A stretch of 64,000 nucleotides of DNA from Catenulispora sp. GP43. GTDB taxonomy: Bacteria; Actinomycetota; Actinomycetes; Streptomycetales; Catenulisporaceae. The stretch is taken from NCBI RefSeq assembly GCF_041260665.1, contig NZ_JBGCCT010000041.1, positions 38,677-102,676 of the forward strand, written 5' to 3'. Every line of letters starts with the position of its first letter. The stretch's first letter is position 1. The notes beneath the pieces were generated by a model. It searched no databases, was not told the DNA's origin, and saw nothing but the letters and a program-made list of their open reading frames with translations. Of the stretch, positions 1-8,792 are shown in pieces. The translations under genes were made by a program, and so were the position numbers.

Positions 1-458
1 TCCACGTCGGCGTCGGTGTACGGCTCCTGGTCGGCGGTGCGGGCGGCGTACAGCTCGCCCCAGACCTGCCCGGCGAAGAAGATCGGCGCGATCAGCGCGC
101 TGTGCCGCCGCCGCAGCCGCAGCGAGGCGACGCGCCGCGGGTCGGCGTCGGTGTCGTCGCTGCGCAGCGTCCAGGGCCGCGGGTACTCCTCGCTGACCAC
201 GCGCGGGAAGTCCGACAGCGCGTACCACTCCTCTTCCGGGCACCGCTCCTCGAACGGCATCAGGTCCCCGTGGTTGAGCAGCACGCGCAGTTGCCCGGTG
301 GCGCGCACGTACTCCGACAGCGAGACCATCCGCGCGTCCAGCGCCTTGCGAGCCTCTTCGGCGGCGACCGTGATGACCTCGCTGAACCCGTGGACGCGCG
401 CCAGAGCCCGGGCCAGGTCGGTGAGCGCACGCAGACGGACCGAGGCTTGGTCAGCCAT
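1..458 (-). CDS. GAF-domain protein, N-terminal part (runs off the window)
   Basis: Reading leftward from an ATG at 458 gives an uninterrupted frame to the window edge (152 codons). The visible part has an Ala/Arg/Leu-rich N-terminal helix (residues 1-50), then a stretch like a GAF sensor domain, with HSALIAPIFFAGQVWGELY at about residues 120-138 followed by an acidic helix. GAF domains bind small ligands or serve as dimerisation and sensor modules. The output domain would lie beyond the window, so the full role cannot be told. A possible -10 box (reverse of 493-498) lies about 35 bases upstream. The domain call is fairly secure; the function is unknown. Confidence 0.6.
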   Translation of the reverse strand, partial: MADQASVRLRALTDLARALARVHGFSEVITVAAEEARKALDARMVSLSEYVRATGQLRVLLNHGDLMPFEERCPEEEWYALSDFPRVVSEEYPRPWTLRSDDTDADPRRVASLRLRRRHSALIAPIFFAGQVWGELYAARTADQEPYTDADV

Positions 459-582
459 CGTCGCGGGGCCCGCCGTTCGGAGTCACGGGACCACGCTAGG
501 TGATCTCCCCGGGCTGTGCCACTTCACCCGTCCGGGCGACGGACCGCGAGATCCACGCCCGGTGTCGGTACCGTGGCCCGAC

Positions 583-840
583 GTGACCGGAGTCAAGCCC
601 TCCACGCCCGCGCCCGAAGACGGCCTGACCGCCGCCCGCGCCCGGGCCGCCGAGCTGGGGGTGTCGGTGTCCGAATACGTGCGCGACCAGCTGTGGCGGA
701 CGCGCGGCGAGGAGGCTTGGGAGCGGGCTTTGGCGGAGGCCGCGGCGGGGGAGGCTGCGGCGGGGGAGGTGCTGCCGCCGGCCCAGCCTGGGCCTGCTCA
801 GCCCCGGTCCGCGCCAGACCAGCCCGGCTTTCCGGGCTAG
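583..840 (+). CDS. Small ribbon-helix-helix/antitoxin-like protein (85 aa)
   Basis: A short frame starting at GTG 583 (an in-frame GTG at 562 is the alternative) encodes 85 residues. Residues 13-40, including ARAAELGVSVSEYVRDQLWR, resemble the helix pair of actinobacterial CopG/FitA-type antitoxins and small DNA-binding proteins. The rest is a helical Glu/Ala stretch and a Pro-rich tail. No toxin gene lies beside it: the neighbours are a GAF protein and HMG-CoA lyase. It may be an orphan regulator. There is no clear ribosome binding site, so it could be spurious, although the helix pattern argues for a real gene. Confidence 0.45.
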   Translation: MTGVKPSTPAPEDGLTAARARAAELGVSVSEYVRDQLWRTRGEEAWERALAEAAAGEAAAGEVLPPAQPGPAQPRSAPDQPGFPG

Positions 841-871
841 CCCGGCTTCCTCAGCTCCTCAGCTCCTCAGT

Positions 872-1786
872 TCAGCTCTGCGCCAGCCGCGTCCGCGGTC
901 CCGCCCGCAGCACCTGCGAAGGCAGCGTCCGCCCGACCGCACGCTCGGCGTAGGCCGCCGTGTCCAGCAGCGCCTCCAGGTCCACGCCGGTGTCGATCCC
1001 CATGTCCTCGACCATGTGCACCAGCTCCTCGGTGGCGATGTTGCCGGAGGCGCCGGGCGCGTAGGGGCAGCCGCCGAGGCCGCCGACCGAGGCGTCGAAG
1101 TCCGTCACCCCCAGCTGCAGCGCCGCCAGGACGTTCGCCAGGCCGGTGCCGCGCGTGTTGTGGAAGTGCAGGTTCAGCGGCTTGTCCGCGTGCGCCGAGC
1201 GGGTCTCGCCGATCAGCCGGGTCACCCGGGTCGGGGTGGCCATGCCGGTGGTGTCGCCGAAGGACAGAGAGTCGGCGCCGTGCGCGGCGGCCGTGTTCAC
1301 CACCCACATCACGCGCTCGGTGGGGACCTCGCCCTCGTACGGGCAGCCCCACGCCGTGGACACGATCACCTGGACCGTGGCACCGCGGCCGTGGGCCAGG
1401 TCGATGATGGCGGCGATGTCGTCCAGGGACTCGGCGGTGCTGCGGTTGAGGTTCTTCTTGTTGTGCGTGTCCGAGGCGGAGACGACCACCTCGATCTCGT
1501 TGAACCCGGCGTCCAGGGCCCGCTCGGCGCCCTTCAGGTTCGGCACCAGCGCCGAGTAGCGCACGCCGGAGGCCCGGGTCATCTGCGCGGCGACCTCGGC
1601 GGCGTCGGCCATCTGCGGGATCGCGCGAGGGTGGACGAACGACACCGCCTCGATGCGCGACACGCCGGTCCCGGACAGCCGGTCGATCAGTTCGATCTTG
1701 GTCTGGGTGGAGACCGGGTCCTCGTTCTGCAGGCCGTCGCGCGGCCCCACTTCCCGGAGCGACAACGCTGTCGGCATATCGGTCAT
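872..1786 (-). CDS. Hydroxymethylglutaryl-CoA lyase
   Basis: 304 residues, the usual length. It cleaves HMG-CoA to acetyl-CoA and acetoacetate, the last step of leucine catabolism, in the cytoplasm. The N-terminal signature LREVGPRDGLQNE (residues 10-22) carries the catalytic Arg and metal-binding Asp of the HMGL-like TIM barrel. The C-terminal GGLGGCPYAPGASGN loop (about residues 235-249) carries the active-site Cys and separates it from isopropylmalate synthases. The ATG lies 7 nt after a TAGCGT box, suggesting a leaderless transcript. The acyl-CoA carboxylase genes nearby fit a branched-chain acyl-CoA degradation neighbourhood, but they are not in one operon with it. Confidence 0.93.
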   Translation of the reverse strand: MTDMPTALSLREVGPRDGLQNEDPVSTQTKIELIDRLSGTGVSRIEAVSFVHPRAIPQMADAAEVAAQMTRASGVRYSALVPNLKGAERALDAGFNEIEVVVSASDTHNKKNLNRSTAESLDDIAAIIDLAHGRGATVQVIVSTAWGCPYEGEVPTERVMWVVNTAAAHGADSLSFGDTTGMATPTRVTRLIGETRSAHADKPLNLHFHNTRGTGLANVLAALQLGVTDFDASVGGLGGCPYAPGASGNIATEELVHMVEDMGIDTGVDLEALLDTAAYAERAVGRTLPSQVLRAGPRTRLAQS

Positions 1787-1793
1787 GCCTACG

Positions 1794-1799
1794 ACGCTA
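1794..1799 (-). promoter_or_regulatory. -10 box of leaderless HMG-CoA lyase promoter
   Basis: TAGCGT on the minus strand lies exactly 7 nt before the ATG at 1786. This matches the actinobacterial TANNNT box of leaderless genes. No Shine-Dalgarno sequence is visible. Confidence 0.5.
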
Positions 1800-1838
1800 G
1801 CAGCGGTGTCTCACACTGCGGAATGTGAACGCGCTCAC

Positions 1839-3113
1839 TCAGCCCGCGGTCAGGGCCGACGGCTCGATCTCCCCGAGCCCGCGCACCATCCGCGTCCCGA
1901 TCGGCTCCAGCGCGAACGTGGAGTCCGAGGCCAGGGCCTCCGCCAGCTCCGGGTCCACCACGATCTGGTCCGGCTCGGCCAGCGACGTCAGCCGCGCCGC
2001 CAGGTTGACCGTGGTGCCGTAGATGTCGCCGTTGCGCTGCACCACGTGCCCGTACGCCACACCGATCCGCAGCTCGGGCACCGCCTCCGTGCGCCGCATC
2101 GCGCCCAGCAGGTCCAGCGCGATCCGCGCGGCCCGGGCCGGGGAGTCGGCGGCGAACATGATCTCGTCGCCCAGGGTCTTGATCAGCCGGCCGCCGCCGT
2201 AGGCGACGGTGTCGGCGGCGTTGGCCTCGAACACCGACACCAGCCGGGCCAGCTCCTCCTCGGAGAGCTGGCGCGAGAGCCGGGTGAAGGACACCAGGTC
2301 GGCGAACCCGACGGCCTGCAGGCCCTCGGCGTGCTCCTGCATCTGCTGCCGGACCCGCCCGGCGGCCGCGGCGAGCTGCCGGCGCCAGACGTAGACCAGC
2401 AGCTCCTCCAGCTCCGGCAGCACCCGGCGGCCGATCCGGTAGCCGAACTCGGCCATCTGCTCCGAGCCCACGCCGGCCGTGTCGAAGGCGTCGAACAGCA
2501 CGTCGACCTGCCATTCGGCGAGCCGGGCCGTGGTCTGGCCCATGGAGCGGGCGACCTGGACCGCGAAGTCCTCGGTGAACAGCCCGCTGCGCGGCATGCC
2601 GCCGAGCCGGAGCAGGGCGTCCACGTCGGCGTCGGTGAAGGCCCGGGCCTGGCCGACGTCGGCGAAGCCCATGGCCCGCCAGTAGCGGCGGGCCTCGTCG
2701 TACGGGATGCCCGCGGCCTTGCAGACCTCGTAGGCGGTGTGCCGGGGGACGCCGCCGAGCAGCAGCGCCTCCAGCTCGTCGCCGTTGTCCTTGCGCTTGG
2801 CACGGGCCCGGGACGGGGGCCGGGGCTGCTGGGCCGGGGACTGGGGCTGGGACCGCAGGTCGGGCAGGTTGGCCGCGCCGGACGTGCCGGGTCCGGCGGG
2901 CCCGCCGGAGGCGCCGTCGGACGAGGTGCCGTTGGCTCCGGTGCCGTTCGCCCCGGCGCCGTTCGTTCCGGCGGCCCCGGCACCGGCGGCGGAAGCCCCA
3001 GCCCGCGCCGCCCGGCCGGCCGGACCGCCGTTCCGGGCCGTGTCGCCCGTCCCGGAGGCCGCGCCGTCCCGGGCCGCATCGCGGCCGCCGTCCCCCGGCA
3101 CCCTGCGCGCCAT
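1839..3113 (-). CDS. Class III adenylate cyclase with N-terminal regulatory domain
   Basis: 424 residues; makes cAMP from ATP. Residues 1-105 are a low-complexity Ala/Gly/Thr/Asn tail. About 110-255 is the helical regulatory domain seen in Rv1264-like actinobacterial cyclases. The C-terminal catalytic domain begins at VGFADLVSFTRLSR, which carries the first metal Asp. It continues with RLIKTLGDEIMF (substrate Lys and second metal Asp) and GDIYGTTVNLAARL (substrate-specifying Asp plus the Asn and Arg of the transition-state pair). All expected catalytic residues are present, so an active adenylate cyclase is likely. No membrane segment is seen. A GGAAG ribosome site precedes the ATG. The order cyclase, PH protein, birA, carboxylase beta resembles the Streptomyces arrangement as I recall it. 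Confidence 0.9.
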   Translation of the reverse strand: MARRVPGDGGRDAARDGAASGTGDTARNGGPAGRAARAGASAAGAGAAGTNGAGANGTGANGTSSDGASGGPAGPGTSGAANLPDLRSQPQSPAQQPRPPSRARAKRKDNGDELEALLLGGVPRHTAYEVCKAAGIPYDEARRYWRAMGFADVGQARAFTDADVDALLRLGGMPRSGLFTEDFAVQVARSMGQTTARLAEWQVDVLFDAFDTAGVGSEQMAEFGYRIGRRVLPELEELLVYVWRRQLAAAAGRVRQQMQEHAEGLQAVGFADLVSFTRLSRQLSEEELARLVSVFEANAADTVAYGGGRLIKTLGDEIMFAADSPARAARIALDLLGAMRRTEAVPELRIGVAYGHVVQRNGDIYGTTVNLAARLTSLAEPDQIVVDPELAEALASDSTFALEPIGTRMVRGLGEIEPSALTAG

Positions 3114-3162
3114 CGTCTTCCGCAGCTCCTGCCCTGGTCGCCGTCGTATCGCCTGCGTACTG

Positions 3163-3702
3163 CTACTTCTTGCCGTGGTGCTCCTCGGGCTCGGCCAGCT
3201 CGGCCGTGCCGTTGGCGCCGACGTTGCTGATCAGGTTGGTCAGCTCACGCTGGGTGGACTCCACGTGCGGGATGTCCTCCAGCTGCTCCTGACCGTGCTC
3301 GCCGGCCGACTCCACCACCAGCGTGCCACAGCCCAGGATCCGGTCGAGCAGGCCGTTGTGCCTGAACGACACGTCGTTGATCTTCACCAGGGGCATGTCG
3401 CGGCCCTCGCGGTGGATGAAGCCCTCGCGGATGATGAGCCGCTTGTTCGTGACGATGTAGTTCTTGTTCAGCCAGATGACCCAGGGCCGCACCGTGAAGA
3501 CGATGATGTCGATCAGGGCCAGCGCGCCGACGCCGATCGCGGCGACCTTCTGCGTGCTGCCGCTGGTGAGCCCGGCCGCGGCGCCGAACACGGCGACCGC
3601 GACGATCAGGTTCAGCACCGGGAGGATCAGCGCCTTCCAGTGTGGACGCATCGCGAGGTCGATCTGTTCGCCCGGCGCCAGAAGGTGCTTGGGGTAACCC
3701 AT
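3163..3702 (-). CDS. Membrane PH-domain (bPH2/DUF304-type) protein
   Basis: 179 residues from the ATG at 3702, preceded by GGGAG 11 nt upstream. A longer reading to 3828 would run into birA and is less likely. The N-terminus MGYPKHLLAPGE leads into two membrane segments (about residues 25-75). These are followed by a bacterial PH-like beta domain with the pattern YIVTNKRLIIREGFIHR (about 85-102), then KINDVSFRHNGLLDRILGCG and GTLVVESAG. This layout is typical of small actinobacterial membrane proteins of unknown function. The tail is acidic and charged, ending in Lys-Lys. The biochemical role is unknown. Confidence 0.82.
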   Translation of the reverse strand: MGYPKHLLAPGEQIDLAMRPHWKALILPVLNLIVAVAVFGAAAGLTSGSTQKVAAIGVGALALIDIIVFTVRPWVIWLNKNYIVTNKRLIIREGFIHREGRDMPLVKINDVSFRHNGLLDRILGCGTLVVESAGEHGQEQLEDIPHVESTQRELTNLISNVGANGTAELAEPEEHHGKK

Positions 3703-3824
3703 TGCCGTCACCACTCCCTCAACTCCGCGCCTCCCCCCTGTGAGGAAGCGAAGGTGTCTTGTCGCCACGCATACTGGCAGACAATAGGACCGCTTGGCAG
3801 GTACTTGCAGGTGACAGGGTCTTG

Positions 3825-4715
3825 TCATCTGAGATGAACGACATCACCCGCTCCGAACGCCCGCTCCCCGTCCGCGTTCCGCACCAGCAGACGGCCGTCC
3901 CCGTCCAGCCCGACGGCCTCGCCCTCCACCGGCGCCCCGCCCGGCAGCTCCACCCGCACCCGCCGCCCGAACGTGGCGCACGAAGCGGCATACGCCGAGC
4001 TCAGCCCCGAGGCCATAGGGTCCCCGCCGGTGACGCTCCAGTCCGTGTACCAGCGTTCGAGCTCGCGCAGCACGGCCCGCAGCACGGTGTCCCGGTCCGC
4101 GGCCTTCGCGTCCTCGAGCACGAGCGAGGTCGCGTGCGCGGCAGGCAGCTCATCGCGCCGCAACGAGACGTTGAGCCCCAGCCCCACGACGGCGGCCGGC
4201 CCGCTCGGCGTCTCGACCCGCTCGACGAGGATCCCCCCGAGCTTGCGCGCGGCGCCGTAGGCAGTGTCCTTATTACTACTGTCGGTTTCATCGGCGGGCC
4301 CGGACTCGTCCACCACGATCAGATCGTTCGGCCACTTCAACCGCACCGGCACCCCGCTCACGGCATCCACCGCCGTCCGCACCGCGGTCCCCGCCAACAG
4401 CGGCAGCCACCCCCACCGCGCCGGCGGCACATCGCCGGGCCGCAGCAGCACCGACAGGAACAACCCCGAACGCGGCGGCGCCGTCCACGTCCGCCCCAAC
4501 CGCCCCCGCCCCGCACTCTGCGCCTCGGCGACCAGGACGTACCCCTCGTCCTTCCCGGCCCGCGCCGCCTCGGCGACGTCCGCGTTCGTGGACCCGGTCT
4601 CGGGCACCACGTCGATGCGGCGCCAGAGCCCGCCGGGGCGGACTACGGCCTTGTTGATCGCCAGCTCGCGCAGGGGCGGGCGGTCCAGGTCACTGTAAGG
4701 CGAGTCACTGCTCAT
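3825..4715 (-). CDS. birA: Biotin--[acetyl-CoA carboxylase] ligase
   Basis: 296 residues. It activates biotin as biotinyl-AMP and attaches it to the carrier domain of acyl-CoA carboxylases. The biotin/ATP motif [11 protein letters not shown] is at about residues 67-77, KWPNDL at about 126-131, and GGILVE and GLGLNV follow. A C-terminal SH3-like domain ends the protein. No N-terminal helix-turn-helix is present, so it is a monofunctional ligase, not a repressor. It is divergent from the carboxylase beta subunit with only about 40 bp between starts. A TAGCCT box 6 nt before the ATG suggests leaderless transcription. Confidence 0.93.
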   Translation of the reverse strand: MSSDSPYSDLDRPPLRELAINKAVVRPGGLWRRIDVVPETGSTNADVAEAARAGKDEGYVLVAEAQSAGRGRLGRTWTAPPRSGLFLSVLLRPGDVPPARWGWLPLLAGTAVRTAVDAVSGVPVRLKWPNDLIVVDESGPADETDSSNKDTAYGAARKLGGILVERVETPSGPAAVVGLGLNVSLRRDELPAAHATSLVLEDAKAADRDTVLRAVLRELERWYTDWSVTGGDPMASGLSSAYAASCATFGRRVRVELPGGAPVEGEAVGLDGDGRLLVRNADGERAFGAGDVVHLR

Positions 4716-4721
4716 CCCACG

Positions 4722-4727
4722 AGGCTA
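4722..4727 (-). promoter_or_regulatory. -10 box of leaderless birA promoter
   Basis: TAGCCT on the minus strand ends 6 nt before the birA ATG at 4715. It sits in the short divergent space shared with the carboxylase promoter. Confidence 0.5.
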
Positions 4728-4743
4728 TTGCCTGGATAAGCAC

Positions 4744-4749
4744 TACAGT
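4744..4749 (+). promoter_or_regulatory. -10 box of acyl-CoA carboxylase beta promoter
   Basis: TACAGT lies 7 nt before the GTG at 4757 and overlaps the alternative GTG at 4748. If this is the -10 element, the 4757 start is used and the transcript is leaderless. Confidence 0.45.
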
Positions 4750-4756
4750 GACCACC

Positions 4757-6349
4757 GTGACCGACGCCGAAGCCCCCTCAACCCACGCACCCCACACCAC
4801 GGCGGGCAAGCTCACGGAGCTCCGCTCCCGCCTCGACACCGCGATCCACGCCGGCAACGAGCGAGCGGTGGAGAAGCAGCACGCCAAGGGGAAGATGACG
4901 GCCCGCGAGCGGATCGAGTATCTGCTCGACGACGGCTCCTTCATGGAGCTGGACGAGCTGGCCGTGCACCGTTCCGCGCGCTTCGGCATGGAGCGGAACC
5001 GGCCCTATACCGACGGTGTGGTCACCGGCTTCGGGACCGTGGACGGCCGCCAGGTGTGCGTGTTCTCGCAGGACGTCACCATCTTCGGCGGGGCGCTCGG
5101 CGAGGTGTACGGCGAGAAGATCGTCAAGGTGCTGGACCTGGCGCTGAAGCTGGGGTGCCCGATCGTGGGCATCAACGAGGGCGGCGGGGCGCGGATCCAG
5201 GAGGGCGTCGTCTCCCTGGGCCTGTACGGCGAGATCTTCCGGCGCAACGTGCTGGCCTCCGGGGTCGTCCCGCAGATCTCGCTGATCATGGGCGCGGCGG
5301 CCGGCGGGCACGTCTACTCCCCGGCGCTGACCGACTTCGTGGTGATGGTCGACCAGACCTCGCAGATGTTCATCACCGGTCCCGACGTCATCAAGACCGT
5401 CACCGGCGAGGACGTCTCGATGGAGGACCTGGGCGGCGCCCGGGCCCACAACACCAAGTCCGGCAACGCCCACTACATGGGCGCCGACGAGAAGGACGCC
5501 ATCGACTACGTCAAGGGCCTGCTGTCCTTCCTGCCGAGCAACAACCTCGAGGACGCCCCCGAGTACGACGTGCTCGGCGACCTGGAGGTCACCGACCAGG
5601 ACCGGGAGCTGGACACCCTGGTGCCGGACTCGGCGAACCAGCCCTACGACATCCACAAGGTCATCGAGCACGTCCTGGACGACGGCGACTTCCTGGAAGT
5701 GCAGGCGCTGTTCGCCCCGAACATCGTGGTCGGCTTCGGCCGGGTCGAGGGCCGCACCGTCGGCATCGTCGCCAACCAGCCGATGCAGCTGGCCGGCTGC
5801 CTGGACATCGACGCCTCGGAGAAGGCCGCGCGCTTCGTGCGCACCTGCGACGCGTTCAACGTCCCGGTGATCACCTTCGTCGACGTCCCCGGCTTCCTGC
5901 CCGGCACCGACCAGGAGTGGAACGGCATCATCCGGCGCGGCGCGAAGCTCATCTACGCCTACGCCGAGGCCACGGTGCCGCTGCTGACCATCATCACCCG
6001 CAAGGCCTTCGGCGGCGCGTACGACGTCATGGGCAGCAAGCACCTCGGCGCCGACCTGAACGTCGCCTGGCCCACCGCGCAGATCGCGGTGATGGGCGCG
6101 CAGGGCGCCGTCAACATCCTCTACCGCAAGGAGCTGGCGGCCGCGCAGGACCCAGCGGCCGAGCGCGCGCGGCTCATCCAGGAGTACGAGGACGAGCTGC
6201 TGAACCCCTACGACGCGGCCGAGCGCGGATACGTCGACTCGGTGATCGAGCCGTCGCAGACCCGGGCCTACGTCGTCAAGGCGCTGCGGGCGCTGCGCTC
6301 CAAGCGCGAGACGCTGCCGCCGAAGAAGCACGGGAACATCCCGCTGTGA
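4757..6349 (+). CDS. pccB: Acyl-CoA (propionyl-CoA type) carboxylase beta subunit
   Basis: 530 residues from GTG 4757 (533 if GTG 4748 is used). It is the carboxyltransferase chain of biotin-dependent acyl-CoA carboxylase and moves CO2 from carboxybiotin to acyl-CoA. Both crotonase-like halves are intact. The first oxyanion loop is GGGARIQEG with GAAAGGHVY; the second is in the C-terminal half around [14 protein letters not shown]. The Asp in GGAYDVM is at the position equivalent to Asp422 of Streptomyces coelicolor PccB, which favours propionyl-CoA over acetyl-CoA. The stop overlaps the start of the epsilon subunit (GTGA). The biotinylated alpha chain is not in the window. Confidence 0.93.
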   Translation: MTDAEAPSTHAPHTTAGKLTELRSRLDTAIHAGNERAVEKQHAKGKMTARERIEYLLDDGSFMELDELAVHRSARFGMERNRPYTDGVVTGFGTVDGRQVCVFSQDVTIFGGALGEVYGEKIVKVLDLALKLGCPIVGINEGGGARIQEGVVSLGLYGEIFRRNVLASGVVPQISLIMGAAAGGHVYSPALTDFVVMVDQTSQMFITGPDVIKTVTGEDVSMEDLGGARAHNTKSGNAHYMGADEKDAIDYVKGLLSFLPSNNLEDAPEYDVLGDLEVTDQDRELDTLVPDSANQPYDIHKVIEHVLDDGDFLEVQALFAPNIVVGFGRVEGRTVGIVANQPMQLAGCLDIDASEKAARFVRTCDAFNVPVITFVDVPGFLPGTDQEWNGIIRRGAKLIYAYAEATVPLLTIITRKAFGGAYDVMGSKHLGADLNVAWPTAQIAVMGAQGAVNILYRKELAAAQDPAAERARLIQEYEDELLNPYDAAERGYVDSVIEPSQTRAYVVKALRALRSKRETLPPKKHGNIPL

Positions 6350-6639
6350 GCGGCCAGGAGAACGGCGCGCACGCCGCCGCCCCGACCGCGGCGGCGGCCC
6401 CCGAGATTGAGAAGGCAGCACAGATCAGGGTGCTGCACGGCAACCCGACCGCCGAGGAGGTCGCCGTGGTGGTCGCGGTGGTCGCCGCCGCGGTTGCCGG
6501 TTCGGCTTCACGATTGGGTAACGATGCTGGTCCCAAGCGCCGGCCCAGCGGCTGGACCGCGCGCGAGCGGAACGTGCGCGCCCCGCTGCACCCCGGTCCT
6601 GGTGGATGGCGGGCCTCGGCCTTCCCCGCAGCACGCTGA
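6346..6639 (+). CDS. Acyl-CoA carboxylase epsilon subunit
   Basis: 97 residues, from a GTG that overlaps the carboxylase beta stop, so the two are translationally coupled. After an Ala-rich N-terminus comes the epsilon core [20 protein letters not shown], then a Trp-Thr-Ala-Arg-Glu-Arg stretch and the C-terminal [15 protein letters not shown] motif typical of these small actinobacterial subunits. In Streptomyces complexes this subunit binds the alpha-beta core and raises activity. Its position directly after the beta gene and its size support the call strongly. Confidence 0.9.
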   Translation: MSGQENGAHAAAPTAAAAPEIEKAAQIRVLHGNPTAEEVAVVVAVVAAAVAGSASRLGNDAGPKRRPSGWTARERNVRAPLHPGPGGWRASAFPAAR

Positions 6640-6809
6640 CCCGATGCGGCCCGGAACTACTCCGAAAGGAGTAGACGGGCAAGATCACGTCATCTGTAGG
6701 GGGATTCACAGGTTCCACCCGAAGTCGCATCCGGTCGGTCGGGCGTGGCGAGTACAGTTGACAGCGTTAGAGAAACGTTAAGGCTCCGCTAAGTGGGGGG
6801 TTCCCAGCA

Positions 6810-7928
6810 ATGCCGACGTCCATTTCCACAAGGCGCCCGATACGTGCGCTGACTATGACGATCGCCGTCGGCGCCGTCGCCGGGCTCTCGCTGACCGCGT
6901 GCTCCTCCTCGGGCAGCACGAACGGCGGCAGCGGCAGCGGCAGCGGCGGCAAGACGCCGACCGAGGCGCTGGCGGCCGCGGTACACAACATCTCCAACGG
7001 CAACGCCGAGTCCTTCCAGCTCTCGCTGAAGCCGGACGACGCGATGATCGCGGCGATGAACAAGGACAGCTCCGACCCGCAGTCCGCACAGATCGTCAAG
7101 AGCCTGTTCAGCAACGGCGGGATCGTCGTGAAGTTCACGGCGAGCTCGGACAAGCCGCTGAAGGACCTCAAGGCCGGCGAGAACCCGAACGTCGAGTTCG
7201 ACGTCACCGGCGGCGGCACCGAGCTGTTCGACATCCGCAGCGTCGGGGGCGCGCTGTACGCGAAGGTCAACGTGCCGCAGTTCCTGCAGCTGTCCGGCAA
7301 GTCCGCCTCCTCGGTGACCTCCCAGCTCGGCCAGGTCCCGGCGGACTTCCAGGCGCCGCTGCAGGCCCTGATGGCCGACAAGTGGATCGGGGTCAGCGCC
7401 GCGGACGTCAAGGGCCTGGAGCAGACGCTGCAGAGCCTGCAGGGCGGCGGCGACCTCGGCTCCTCGCCGACCACGCCCACCAGCCCGGGCACCCAGATGC
7501 TGTCCAACGTCGAGTCCGAGCTGATGAAGGCGCTGACCCAGGACGCCACCGTCACGGACAAGGGCAGCGGCCAGTACGAGGTCAGCGGCAAGGTCAAGAC
7601 CATCGGCCAGGACGTGCTGCAGGCCCTGGGCCCGGTCCTGAACTCGGTCCCCGGCAAGTCCAAGACCGACCTCGACCAGATGCGCACGAGCCTGAACTCG
7701 GTGCCGGACAGCGAGAACGTCACGTTCGACATCTGGGTCAAGAGCGGCCAGATCAGCGAGCTGCAGGTGGACCTGGCGCAGTTCATGCCGTCGAACAAGA
7801 GCGGCGGCGGCCACCTGCCGGTGGACGCGAAGTTCAGCCAGAGCGCCGGCAGCGTGAGCGCGCCCGGCGACGTGACCAACGTCGACGTGCAGAAGCTGCT
7901 CTCGGCGTTCGGCGGGGCCGGCCTGTAA
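6810..7928 (+). CDS. Secreted lipoprotein, LppX/LprG-like in outline
   Basis: 372 residues. The signal peptide ends in the lipobox LTAC with lipidated Cys31, then a Gly/Ser linker. The mature part has the pattern of beta-rich actinobacterial lipoproteins: an N-terminal TPTEAL helix, a target-binding-like half-barrel, and a C-terminal PVDAKFS strand. Such proteins resemble mycobacterial LppX/LprAFG or LolA carriers, which bind lipids, but no specific residues prove a ligand. GGGGGG at 6795-6800 may serve as ribosome binding site. A TTGACA at 6758-6763 could be a -35 element. A strong hairpin follows the stop, so it is probably a single-gene unit. Confidence 0.75.
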   Translation: MPTSISTRRPIRALTMTIAVGAVAGLSLTACSSSGSTNGGSGSGSGGKTPTEALAAAVHNISNGNAESFQLSLKPDDAMIAAMNKDSSDPQSAQIVKSLFSNGGIVVKFTASSDKPLKDLKAGENPNVEFDVTGGGTELFDIRSVGGALYAKVNVPQFLQLSGKSASSVTSQLGQVPADFQAPLQALMADKWIGVSAADVKGLEQTLQSLQGGGDLGSSPTTPTSPGTQMLSNVESELMKALTQDATVTDKGSGQYEVSGKVKTIGQDVLQALGPVLNSVPGKSKTDLDQMRTSLNSVPDSENVTFDIWVKSGQISELQVDLAQFMPSNKSGGGHLPVDAKFSQSAGSVSAPGDVTNVDVQKLLSAFGGAGL

Positions 7929-7972
7929 AGGTCCTGCTCCGCACCGGCGCGAGCCGGAGTGATGTGAGCGTA

Positions 7973-8012
7973 CGGCGGCGGGGAGTCCTCTTCCGGGGGC
8001 TCCCCGCCGCCG
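7973..8012. terminator. Perfect 13-bp hairpin between convergent genes
   Basis: CGGCGGCGGGGAG at 7973-7985 pairs perfectly with CTCCCCGCCGCCG at 8000-8012 around a 14-nt loop, followed by T-containing repeats. It lies between the lipoprotein stop and the convergent maf gene, so it is a likely bidirectional terminator. Confidence 0.8.
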
Positions 8013-8038
8013 TTTGCCGTTTGCCGTTTGCCGTTTGC
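8011..8038. repeat. Four perfect tandem copies of CGTTTGC
   Basis: Units at 8011-8017, 8018-8024, 8025-8031 and 8032-8038 are identical; decayed GTTCGC-like units continue to about 8055. The array begins in the descending arm of the terminator hairpin and supplies its T tracts. Confidence 0.85.
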
Positions 8039-8062
8039 GTTCGCTGTTCGCCGTTCAGGCCG

Positions 8063-8695
8063 CTATTCCGCGGGCACGGTCCAGTACGCCGTGTAGTTCA
8101 GCCCCAGGTCGGCCATCAGCTTGCGCAGCAGCGGCTTGGACAGCCCGACCACGTTCGAGTGGTCGCCCTCCAGCCGGTCCACGAAGGCGCCGCCGAGGCC
8201 GTCGATGGTGAACGCGCCGGCCACCCGCAGCGGTTCGCCGGTCGCGACGTAGGCCAGGATCTCCTCGTCGCTGGGCTCGCCGAAGTGCACGACGGTCGCC
8301 GCGACCTCGCCGGCCTCCTTGCCGGTGGCGCGGTCGACCAGCCAGTGGCCGGTGAGCAGGACGCCGGAGCGGCCGCGCATCGCGTACCAGCGCGCCACCG
8401 CCTCCTCGGGGGTGTCGGGCTTGCCGAGCGAACGGCCCTCGAACTCCAGGACCGAGTCGCACCCGATGACCAGGGTGCCGTCGGTCTCCGGGAGGGCGGC
8501 GACGGCCCGGCACTTGGCCTGGGCCAGGGCCAGGGCGACTTCGGAGGGGGTGGCCTGCGGGCCGAGCGCTTCCTCGACGGCGTCCTCGTCGACACCGCTG
8601 ACCAGCACGCGGGGGTCGAAGCCGGCCCCGCGGAGCAGGGACAGGCGGGCGGGGGAGGCGGAGGCCAGGACGAGCGGGGGCACAGGAGTGGGCAT
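8063..8695 (-). CDS. maf: Maf family nucleotide pyrophosphatase
   Basis: 210 residues, a normal Maf length. These enzymes hydrolyse non-canonical or modified nucleoside triphosphates to monophosphates and also affect septation. Seen in order: [17 protein letters not shown] (residues 9-25), the acidic VSGVDED segment, [18 protein letters not shown] with the catalytic Asp, the [11 protein letters not shown] strand, and [14 protein letters not shown] near the C-terminus. All family motifs are intact. TAGAGT lies 6 nt before the ATG, suggesting a leaderless start. In Streptomyces a maf gene is also found near the carboxylase genes, as far as I recall. Confidence 0.9.
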   Translation of the reverse strand: MPTPVPPLVLASASPARLSLLRGAGFDPRVLVSGVDEDAVEEALGPQATPSEVALALAQAKCRAVAALPETDGTLVIGCDSVLEFEGRSLGKPDTPEEAVARWYAMRGRSGVLLTGHWLVDRATGKEAGEVAATVVHFGEPSDEEILAYVATGEPLRVAGAFTIDGLGGAFVDRLEGDHSNVVGLSKPLLRKLMADLGLNYTAYWTVPAE

Positions 8696-8701
8696 TCCCC
8701 G

Positions 8702-8707
8702 ACTCTA
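8702..8707 (-). promoter_or_regulatory. -10 box of leaderless maf promoter
   Basis: TAGAGT on the minus strand ends 6 nt before the maf ATG at 8695. No purine-rich ribosome site is present. Confidence 0.5.
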
Positions 8708-8792
8708 GCCGGGCTCCGGGAGGGGCCTCCGGCGCGGCGGAGTCGGGTGGAGTCTGGCGGCGTCGGGCGGCTTCGGTAGGTGCCAGGCGGCG

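Noticed and set aside
3703..3828. N-terminal 42-codon extension of the PH-domain protein
   Set aside because: It would overlap the birA end, lacks protein-like pattern, and the ATG at 3702 has a ribosome site and a conserved MGYPKHLL start.
4778..6421. Minus-strand 547-codon frame over the carboxylase genes
   Set aside because: Antisense shadow rich in His, Asp, Val and Gly; no motifs.
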